Shown: in pieces, positions 1-5,240 of the stretch | Numbering within the stretch: position 1 is the stretch's first letter | Layout of the letters: each line of letters begins with the position of its first letter | Source: Anaerolineae bacterium | GTDB lineage: Bacteria > Chloroflexota > Anaerolineae > JAADDB01 | Assembly: GCA_015489285.1 (NCBI GenBank) | Contig: WGAA01000339.1 | Location: forward strand, 1-5,539 | Length of the DNA: 5,539 bases | Direction: 5' to 3' | Notes under the pieces: model-generated | The model's database searches: none | What the model was told of the DNA's origin: nothing | What the model saw: the letters and a program-made list of their open reading frames with translations, nothing else | Translations under genes and position numbers: made by a program

Positions 1-377
1 TCACCATCACCGTACCCAGTCGCCCCGGTCTCGTCCTCCCCGGTCACATCGACCAACTCCCCTACCCCTACGGTAGCGGGGGCAAAGGGGAAGGGACAGA
101 GGAAGGCCGCACCGTGCGCATCCGTTTCGACCGTGACCCCATTGCAGAGGGGCTTCAGATGGGGGATCTCGTCGAGGTGCACGTGGTCCTGGCCCGCAAG
201 GAGAACGTCCTCTGGCTACCGCCCGCGGCCATCCGCACCTTTGGCGGCCGCACCTTCGTGGTCGTACAGGAAGGCAACCTGCGTCGACGGGTGAACGTCA
301 CCCTGGGCCTGCGGGGCAAGGACCGGGTGGAGATCCGATCGGGGTTGGAGGAAGGGCAGGTGGTGATCGGGCCATGA
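1..377 (+). CDS. Periplasmic adaptor (HlyD/MacA-type) of an ABC exporter, C-terminal part only
   Basis: The reading frame is open from base 3 and ends at TGA 375-377, so 124 C-terminal residues are visible and the start lies upstream of the window. The stretch MGDLVEVHVVLARKENVLWLPPAA (written here only as MGDLVEV...VLWLPP) followed by a VVVQEGNLRRRVNV strand and ending SGLEEGQVVIGP is the typical beta-barrel plus membrane-proximal end of HlyD/MacA/RND-type adaptors: a hydrophobic strand before an LPP turn, a 'V.lG' strand, and a closing 'GL.eGq.VV' motif. Ahead of it, at about visible residues 22-36, is a low-complexity loop rich in Gly, Lys and Glu. Family knowledge: such adaptors sit outside the cytoplasmic membrane, anchored by an N-terminal helix or lipid, and link the permease to the export path. 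The stop overlaps the permease start by four bases (ATGA), which supports a shared operon. The signal peptide, coiled-coil hairpin and lipoyl domain would be upstream and cannot be checked. Confidence 0.85.
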   Translation, partial: TITVPSRPGLVLPGHIDQLPYPYGSGGKGEGTEEGRTVRIRFDRDPIAEGLQMGDLVEVHVVLARKENVLWLPPAAIRTFGGRTFVVVQEGNLRRRVNVTLGLRGKDRVEIRSGLEEGQVVIGP

Positions 378-3139
378 TGAGGATTCTCCTGCGCCGCCTC
401 TGGCATCAGCGGAGCCTCGCCCTGGTGCTCTGGGTGGGGATGACGGCCGTTATCCTCTTTGCCGCAAGCATCCCCCTTTACGCGGATGCGGTCTATTACC
501 GAGTGTTACACGCACACCTTCAAACGGAAAAAGGGTATCCGCCGTTCGCCTTCCTCTTCCGCTACGCGGGCGATTGGTACGGTCCTATCGAATGGGCCCG
601 GTACGAGCAGACGGATACGTTTCTGACACGGGAAGCCCCGGCCCGCATCGCGCTTCCCCTTCGCCTGCAGGTGCGCTTCGCCCGTTCCCCACAACTTCGG
701 GTCTTCCTTCCGGATAGGGACACCCAACAAACCCGGCCCCTCTTCCGGACGCACGTTGCCTTCATGTCTGCTCTGGCCGAGCACGTGGACGTCGTGGAGG
801 GGGGATATCCGCCGGACACCGCGGACGGGCCGATCCCCGTCCTTATCAGCGAGGCATTGGCCGATAGCGTCGGCCTGAACGTGGGGGATACACTCCTCCT
901 GGTGGGGGAGGAAGGGAAACCGTTCCCCGCACGCGTGTCCGGCATATGGGTTCCCCGGGACGAACACGCCCCCTTCTGGTTCTACCGTCCGGACGCGTTC
1001 CAGGAGACGCTGTTCACCTCCGAGCCCCTGTTTCGGGATCAGGTGGTCCCCCGGTGGAAGAAACCCGTGAATCAGGCGGTATGGTACGACGTGTTCGACG
1101 GGCGTGGGGTGCGCAGCGAGGATGTGTCCGGTCTGGTGCGACGGATCCGTCGTGTGGAAACCCAGGCCGCTGCGCGGCTGCCCCATCTGGCTCTGGAAGT
1201 TTCCCCTGTGGACGCGCTGGAACGGTATCGCCGCAACGCACGCACGCTGACCTTGCAGATGGCCCTGTTCAGCCTGCCCATTTTCGGCCTGCTGTTGGCC
1301 TTCCTGGGTCTTGTGGCTGCCATGCTGAGCCTGCGTCGGGAGGGAGAGATTGCCATCCTTCGCAGTCGTGGCGCTCGACGGACGCACATCGCTGCGCTCC
1401 AGGTGGGGGAGGGACTCCTCTTGGGAATCGTTGCCCTGCCCCTGGGACTTCTCCTGGCCGGAGGGCTGGCCCGACGGCTGGCGCTCGTCCACACCTTTCT
1501 CGACCCGGCCCTCGCTCTTGCCGTGCCCTCCCTGCCCGTGCGCTACGGCCGCACAGCCGTACTCTTCGCCGTCGCGGGACTCCTTGCGGCGCTCGTTGCC
1601 CTGGCCTTGCCCACGTGGTCCGCGGCCCGCCACACGCTCATCTCCCACAAGCAGGAACGCTCTCGCCCCACACGGGCGCCCCTTTGGAAGCGATTTTACG
1701 TGGACGGGTTGCTCCTGCTGCCCACGCTCTACGGCTACTGGCTGCTGCGGAATCGTCCCACGGGGGGGCGGGACGTGGACTTCTTCGCCAATCCCCTGTT
1801 ATTCCTCGTCCCCACCCTCTTCGTCCTGACCGGGGCGCTCCTCGTCATGCGTGTGTTCCCCTGGGGGGTAAGCGGTATCGCCGTGCTGCTGGAACGGCTG
1901 CCCGGTATTACCGGCCTCTTGGCTTTTCGGAACCTGTCTCGGGCTCCTGGATTGGTTACAACCCCATTGGCACTCCTCATCCTGACGGTAGGGCTGGCGA
2001 CCTTCATCGCGTCTACCGCCGTGACGGTAGACCGCAACGTGTACGACCGGGTATACTTCCAGGTGGGCGCGGACATGCGGTTGCTTGAGATGGGGGAACG
2101 CGTGTCCCAGGAAGACGACGTCCGGGAAAAATCTGCAGGTACCTGGGTCTTTCTGCCTGTGTCCGAGCACCTGCGTGTCCCGGGGGTGCGGGCCGCGACG
2201 CGTGTCGGAATCTACACGGCAAATGTTGCCTCCGGCGAGGGGATGGAGAGGGGTCAAGTGGTCGGTGTGGACCGGGTGACTTTCCCCCAGGTGGCCTTCT
2301 TCCGTCCCGATTTCGCGGGGGGACAATCCCTGGGCGCGCTGATGAACGCCCTGGCCCAGGACCCGATGGCGCTGCTCGTCCAAAGGTCGTTCCTGGAACG
2401 GCACGGACTCCACGTGGGAGATTCCCTGGCCTTGACCGTAGGGGCCGGGGACTTACAGGCGCGAGGGGTATTCCTCATTGCAGGGACGTTCGACCTGTTT
2501 CCCGGCATCTCGCCTGAAAAGGGCCCCATCTTCGTGACCCACCTGGACACCCTGTTCGAGATGTGGGGGGGCGAAGTGCCCTACGAGGTATGGCTGCGCC
2601 TGGACCCGGGGGTGCGCGGGGAGGACGTGGTGGAGGGGATCCGCGGCCTGGGCATTCCGGTGGTCGTGGCCGAGGACGCGCGGGCGAAGGTAAGGGAGGC
2701 ACAACAGCGCGCGGCCCGCGAGGGGATCTTCGGCATCCTGTCCGCGGGCTTTCTCGCCGCGGCGTTCCTCACCCTGCTGAGCTTCGTCCTGGTGGCGGTC
2801 CTTTCCTTCCGCCGTCGCTATGTGGAATTGGGGGTGCTGCGAGCGCTGGGATTTTCCCAGGGGCAAATGGCCTTACTCCTGACGGTGGAGCAGATCACCG
2901 TGTTCCTGGTGGGCCTGGCCGCGGGGGTTGGGTTGGGCCTGGCCGCGAGCGTCCTCTTCATCCCCTTCCTCCAGCCTGAAATCCCCATCCCGCCCTTCAT
3001 CGTGCACATTGCCTGGCGGGAGATCGGCGGAATGGTAGGGCTTTTCGCCGTGGCGCTGGCCCTCTCGTTGGCCGTCGTGTTGACGTTGATGCGTCACCTG
3101 CGGCTCTTCGAAGCGGTGAAGATGGGGGAGATGGTGTGA
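374..3139 (+). CDS. Two-domain FtsX/MacB-type ABC transporter permease
   Basis: The product has 921 residues and no ATPase domain of its own. I see about ten membrane segments by hydropathy: residues 15-36, 295-319, 344-367, 393-415, 443-458, 472-493, 528-550, 785-811, 833-866 and 886-908. Two FtsX modules are visible, each with the cytoplasmic coupling motif after its first helix: RREGEIAILRSRGA at 321-334 and RRRYVELGVLRALGF at 813-827. Two large outer domains lie at about 37-292 and 551-783. They share a matching motif, ISEALADSVGLNVGDTLLL at 158-176 and VQRSFLERHGLHVGDSLAL at 669-687, which fits the MacB periplasmic-core fold and an internal duplication. Family knowledge: such permeases do mechanical work across the membrane (lipoprotein release, peptide or drug extrusion, hydrolase control) rather than simple channel transport. 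The substrate is not evident. The start is ATG 374, overlapping the adaptor stop; ATG 377 is equally possible. No strong Shine-Dalgarno is present (AGGTGG at 358-363 is weak), so translational coupling is likely. Confidence 0.92.
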   Translation: MMRILLRRLWHQRSLALVLWVGMTAVILFAASIPLYADAVYYRVLHAHLQTEKGYPPFAFLFRYAGDWYGPIEWARYEQTDTFLTREAPARIALPLRLQVRFARSPQLRVFLPDRDTQQTRPLFRTHVAFMSALAEHVDVVEGGYPPDTADGPIPVLISEALADSVGLNVGDTLLLVGEEGKPFPARVSGIWVPRDEHAPFWFYRPDAFQETLFTSEPLFRDQVVPRWKKPVNQAVWYDVFDGRGVRSEDVSGLVRRIRRVETQAAARLPHLALEVSPVDALERYRRNARTLTLQMALFSLPIFGLLLAFLGLVAAMLSLRREGEIAILRSRGARRTHIAALQVGEGLLLGIVALPLGLLLAGGLARRLALVHTFLDPALALAVPSLPVRYGRTAVLFAVAGLLAALVALALPTWSAARHTLISHKQERSRPTRAPLWKRFYVDGLLLLPTLYGYWLLRNRPTGGRDVDFFANPLLFLVPTLFVLTGALLVMRVFPWGVSGIAVLLERLPGITGLLAFRNLSRAPGLVTTPLALLILTVGLATFIASTAVTVDRNVYDRVYFQVGADMRLLEMGERVSQEDDVREKSAGTWVFLPVSEHLRVPGVRAATRVGIYTANVASGEGMERGQVVGVDRVTFPQVAFFRPDFAGGQSLGALMNALAQDPMALLVQRSFLERHGLHVGDSLALTVGAGDLQARGVFLIAGTFDLFPGISPEKGPIFVTHLDTLFEMWGGEVPYEVWLRLDPGVRGEDVVEGIRGLGIPVVVAEDARAKVREAQQRAAREGIFGILSAGFLAAAFLTLLSFVLVAVLSFRRRYVELGVLRALGFSQGQMALLLTVEQITVFLVGLAAGVGLGLAASVLFIPFLQPEIPIPPFIVHIAWREIGGMVGLFAVALALSLAVVLTLMRHLRLFEAVKMGEMV
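3124..3130 (+). promoter_or_regulatory. Ribosome binding site for the first ATPase
   Basis: GGGGGAG lies 8 bases before ATG 3139 and 5 bases before GTG 3136. The spacing favours the ATG, which overlaps the permease stop by one base (TGATG), but GTG with a GTGA overlap cannot be excluded. Confidence 0.5.
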
Positions 3140-4059
3140 TGGCGCCCTTCGTCCGGTGTGAGAACTTGGTCAAGATCTACAAGGTGGCCGACCTGGAGCG
3201 GGTGGCACTGCAGGGGTTGGACCTGGAGGTCAGGGCGGGGGAGATGTTGGGCATCGTGGGCCCTTCCGGTGCGGGTAAGAGCACCCTGCTTCACATCCTG
3301 GGCGGCCTGGACAGGCCTTCCGCCGGACGGGTGGAGGTGAACGGCCAGGACCTGGTGAAGATGTCCGACCGGGATCTGGACGCGTATCGCCTGCGGGAGG
3401 TGGGCTTTCTCTGGCAGATCCCCGCGCGCAACTTAGTACCGTACCTGACGGTGTGGGAAAACGTGCAGTTGCCCATGCTCATGGCCGGCGAACGGGCACA
3501 AGAGCGGGAGGAGCGCGCCCGTGCATTGTTGGCACAGGTGGGGCTGTGGGAGCACCGACGCCACCGGCCGGTGGAACTCTCGGGCGGGCAGCAGCAGCGA
3601 GCAGCCCTGGCCGTGGCCCTGGCCAACGCGCCTCGACTGCTCCTGGCCGACGAGCCCACGGGGGAGTTGGATTCGGAGAACGCGCGGGGGATTTACGAGT
3701 TACTCCGACAGTTGAACGAGGCGTACGGTCTAACCACCCTTATCGTGACGCACGATCCGCAGGTCATCCATTATGCGGATCGGGTGGTGGCCATTCGCGA
3801 TGGTCGGGTGAGCACGGAAACCATCCGCAAGGAAGGGGATTGGGTGCGAACCCTGGTACGGGCCCCCGCGGGATATGAGGAATATGTGGTCGTGGATCCC
3901 TCGGGGCGGCTACACCTGCCACGACCGTTGTTGGAGAAGGTCGGCATCACGGACCGGGCCGTGGTCGAGGTGAGGGATGGTGAGATCGTGCTCCGGCCCG
4001 CGCGGCGCGAGGAGAAGTCTCCCCTTCCGAAACAGGGAAAGGAGGAGCGGGGACAATGA
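3139..4059 (+). CDS. ABC ATPase with a C-terminal SpoVT/AbrB-like domain
   Basis: With ATG 3139 as start the product has 306 residues (one more if GTG 3136 is used). Residues 1-225 form a complete MacB/LolD-type nucleotide-binding domain: Walker A GPSGAGKST at 41-49, Q-loop Gln93 in FLWQ, signature LSGGQ at 147-151, Walker B LLLADE at 167-172 with catalytic Glu172, D-loop GELD, and H-loop His205. It should therefore hydrolyse ATP on the cytoplasmic face of the permease. The domain is about 80 residues longer than the second ATPase. Residues 248-287 (EYVVVDPSGRLHLP...LLEKVGITDRAVVEV...GEIVLRP) match the SpoVT/AbrB swapped-hairpin pattern: V-D-x-x-GR-x-x-LP, then LGI-x-x-x-x-x-V-E-V, then I-x-L-x-P. 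A charged tail follows. Trp92 and Val159 replace the usual FVFQ Phe and the Arg of AIARAL. I recall similar ATPases in Actinobacteria and Chloroflexota, so the architecture is probably a real subfamily. It overlaps both neighbours. Confidence 0.9.
   Translation: MAPFVRCENLVKIYKVADLERVALQGLDLEVRAGEMLGIVGPSGAGKSTLLHILGGLDRPSAGRVEVNGQDLVKMSDRDLDAYRLREVGFLWQIPARNLVPYLTVWENVQLPMLMAGERAQEREERARALLAQVGLWEHRRHRPVELSGGQQQRAALAVALANAPRLLLADEPTGELDSENARGIYELLRQLNEAYGLTTLIVTHDPQVIHYADRVVAIRDGRVSTETIRKEGDWVRTLVRAPAGYEEYVVVDPSGRLHLPRPLLEKVGITDRAVVEVRDGEIVLRPARREEKSPLPKQGKEERGQ
4040..4045 (+). promoter_or_regulatory. Ribosome binding site for the second ATPase
   Basis: AGGAGG is a near-perfect Shine-Dalgarno ten bases before ATG 4056. 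It lies inside the last codons of the first ATPase gene and supports the start whose ATGA overlaps that gene's stop. Confidence 0.65.
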
Positions 4060-4766
4060 CCACCCCCCTGGTACGCGCGCAGGCGCTTTACCGCACTTAT
4101 CGGGTAGGCAGCCACGAGATCCGTGCACTTCAGGGTGTGGACCTGGAGGTGGAGAAGGGGAGCTTCGTCCTCATCCGGGGGCGCTCCGGCTCGGGCAAGA
4201 CCACGCTTCTCAACTGTCTGGGCGCGCTGGATGTGCCCACAGGGGGACGCATCTGGGTGGGGGGCCGGGAGATCACGGACCTTTCGGAACGAGAGCGCAC
4301 CCTCTTTCGACGCTTCCAGGTGGGGTTCGTCTTTCAGTCCTTTGCGCTGCTACCCACCCTTTCTGCGGCGGAAAACGTGGAGGTGATGTTGCGCCTGGCC
4401 GGGGTCGGAGCCGGGGAACGGCGGGCGCGCGTGCAAGAGTGCCTGGAGATGGTGGGATTGAGCGAGCACGCGCGGCACCGGCCCTACGAGCTTTCAGGCG
4501 GCCAGCAGCAACGGGTGGCCATCGCGCGGGCCCTGGCCCTCAATCCGCCCCTCATCCTGGCCGACGAGCCCACCGGCGAACTGGACTCGGCCAGCGCGGC
4601 GGAGATATGGCGCCTCCTGCGCCACCTGGTGGACGAACAAGGGCGCACCGTTATCCTGGCCAGCCACGACCCTGCGGCACTGGCATACGTGGACGAGGTC
4701 TATGAGCTCGTGGACGGCCGGTTGTTGCGGCCCGAAAAATCATTCCGACAATCACGAGATACGTAA
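4056..4766 (+). CDS. ABC ATPase, MacB/LolD type
   Basis: The 236-residue product is a complete single ABC ATPase of the length usual for LolD/MacB-type partners of FtsX permeases. Motifs in order are Walker A GRSGSGKTT at 42-50, Q-loop Gln94 in FVFQ, signature LSGGQ at 146-150, Walker B LILADE at 166-171 with catalytic Glu171, D-loop GELD, and H-loop His204 in SHDP. It has the canonical AIARAL helix after the signature, unlike the first ATPase. No C-terminal extra domain is present; the last eight or so residues (SFRQSRDT) have no family look and are encoded where the downstream heptamer repeats begin. It starts at ATG 4056, four bases inside the preceding gene. It may pair with the first ATPase as a heterodimer under the two unequal halves of the permease, or each may form its own dimer; the sequence does not decide. 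It is the last gene of the operon. Confidence 0.92.
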   Translation: MTTPLVRAQALYRTYRVGSHEIRALQGVDLEVEKGSFVLIRGRSGSGKTTLLNCLGALDVPTGGRIWVGGREITDLSERERTLFRRFQVGFVFQSFALLPTLSAAENVEVMLRLAGVGAGERRARVQECLEMVGLSEHARHRPYELSGGQQQRVAIARALALNPPLILADEPTGELDSASAAEIWRLLRHLVDEQGRTVILASHDPAALAYVDEVYELVDGRLLRPEKSFRQSRDT

Positions 4767-4800
4767 CGTCATTCGTCAGGCGTCATGCGTCAGGCGCAGG
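4762..4800 (+). repeat. Heptamer repeat block A1 (CGTCAKN)
   Basis: After CGTAA at 4762-4766 come four uninterrupted 7-mers: CGTCATT 4767, CGTCAGG 4774, CGTCATG 4781, CGTCAGG 4788, then CGCAGG. The stop codon TAA of the second ATPase (4764-4766) lies in the first, shortened unit. Confidence 0.85.
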
Positions 4801-4839
4801 GAGGAGGCTGGCGCGCCGGATGGGATTTGGCGGTAAAAA

Positions 4840-4881
4840 CGTGATGCGTACAACGTAATCCGTGATGCGTGATGCGTAACT
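4840..4881 (+). repeat. Heptamer repeat block A2 (CGTGATG)
   Basis: Six in-register 7-mers: CGTGATG 4840, CGTACAA 4847, CGTAATC 4854, CGTGATG 4861, CGTGATG 4868, CGTAACT 4875. The CGT is invariant while the last four bases drift. Confidence 0.88.
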
Positions 4882-4930
4882 TGAAGATAAGTTGGCTTTG
4901 TGGAATCTATCTTGTCTTCGCGCCATCCAA
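4861..4930 (+). repeat. Composite repeat, copy 1 of the A2-plus-tail module
   Basis: Seventy bases here align without gaps to 5014-5083, about 50 of 70 identical by hand. Identity is full over the two CGTGATG units and CGTAAC, and high again at GTTGGC (4891 against 5044) and CTTGT (4911 against 5064). Most differences are transitions, which points to an old duplication rather than chance. Confidence 0.75.
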
Positions 4931-4961
4931 TTACTCGTTACGTCATTCGTCATCCGTCAGG
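4931..4961 (+). repeat. Heptamer repeat block B1 (CGTCATN)
   Basis: TTACT and CGTTA lead into CGTCATT 4941, CGTCATC 4948 and CGTCAGG 4955, followed by CGGAGG. The layout mirrors block A1: a five-base CGTAA/CGTTA, then CGTCATT, ending in CGTCAGG and a purine-rich GAGG stretch. Confidence 0.82.
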
Positions 4962-5006
4962 CGGAGGTGAGGAAGTCGGCACCGGAGGCGTGGCTTGGCT
5001 TGATGG

Positions 5007-5034
5007 CGTGATACGTGATGCGTGATGCGTAACG
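5007..5034 (+). repeat. Heptamer repeat block B2 (CGTGATG)
   Basis: Four in-register 7-mers: CGTGATA 5007, CGTGATG 5014, CGTGATG 5021, CGTAACG 5028. This is the counterpart of block A2, 153 bases further on. Confidence 0.85.
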
Positions 5035-5083
5035 TAGGGCCAGGTTGGCATTGTAGAGTCCGCCTTGTGTGCGCGTCAGCCCT
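5014..5083 (+). repeat. Composite repeat, copy 2 of the A2-plus-tail module
   Basis: Gap-free partner of 4861-4930, holding the last part of block B2, the conserved GTTGGC at 5044-5049 and the CTTGT at 5064-5068. It runs directly into the third set of heptamers. Confidence 0.75.
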
Positions 5084-5116
5084 TTAATCGTTAATTGTCA
5101 ATCGTTAATCGTTGTC
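5082..5116 (+). repeat. Heptamer repeat block C1 (CGTTAAT)
   Basis: Five in-register 7-mers: CTTTAAT 5082, CGTTAAT 5089, TGTCAAT 5096, CGTTAAT 5103, CGTTGTC 5110. It is more AT-rich than the A and B blocks but keeps the same register and CGTNANN form. Confidence 0.8.
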
Positions 5117-5130
5117 TTCCCACGCCGGCT

Positions 5131-5158
5131 GATTACTCGTTACTCGTCACTCGTTACG
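5131..5158 (+). repeat. Heptamer repeat block C2 (CGTTACT)
   Basis: Four in-register 7-mers: GATTACT 5131, CGTTACT 5138, CGTCACT 5145, CGTTACG 5152. Upstream, TTGTCTTC at 5112-5119 and TTACTCGTTAC at 5133-5143 match 4912-4919 and 4931-4941 in the same order with a two-base spacing change, so this is a partial third copy of the composite unit. Confidence 0.8.
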
Positions 5159-5240
5159 TTTAGCACCCGGCGTTACACCAAGAAAATTCCAGGTTTCCGA
5201 ACGCTCTCATTACATGTTACACGCGCGCTACACCACCACC

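Larger units (their letters stand above)
4767..5240. other. Convergent intergenic region, 474 bases, mostly repeat-derived
   Basis: This is the space between the 3' ends of the exporter operon (+) and the nuclease-like gene (-). I see no convincing open frame, tRNA or other structured RNA gene. No stem followed by a T-run typical of an intrinsic terminator is present, although transcription from both sides must end here. The heptamer blocks fill roughly half of it. The last 80 bases (5161-5240) hold no heptamers; they show only short direct repeats, GCGTTACACCA at 5170-5180 against GCGCTACACCA at 5225-5235, with GTTACAC again at 5216-5222. Confidence 0.7.

Noticed and set aside
506..1648. A 380-codon open frame on the minus strand.
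   Set aside because: It lies wholly inside the permease gene, its product is low-complexity (rich in Gln, Gly, His and Arg) with no recognisable motif, and long antisense frames are common in GC-rich genes.
946..2088. A 380-codon plus-strand frame within the permease.
   Set aside because: It is out of frame with a permease whose motifs and membrane segments run unbroken through the region; its product is rich in Pro, Arg, Gly and Ala as expected for a shadow frame.
3977..4705. A 242-codon plus-strand frame across the ATPase junction.
   Set aside because: It overlaps both ATPases out of frame and shows no domain, while both ATPase frames have all expected motifs.
4810..4817. GGCGCGCC palindrome as a possible protein-binding site.
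   Set aside because: A single 8-base GC palindrome is expected by chance in GC-rich DNA and it is not repeated in the second copy of the unit.
4762..5158. CRISPR array.
   Set aside because: Units are only 7 bases and directly abutting; there is no 24-37 base repeat with unique spacers of regular length, and no cas gene is in view.
5161..5240. Intrinsic terminator between the convergent genes.
   Set aside because: ACATGT and GCGCGC are short palindromes, but no GC-rich stem with a following T-run is visible on either strand.
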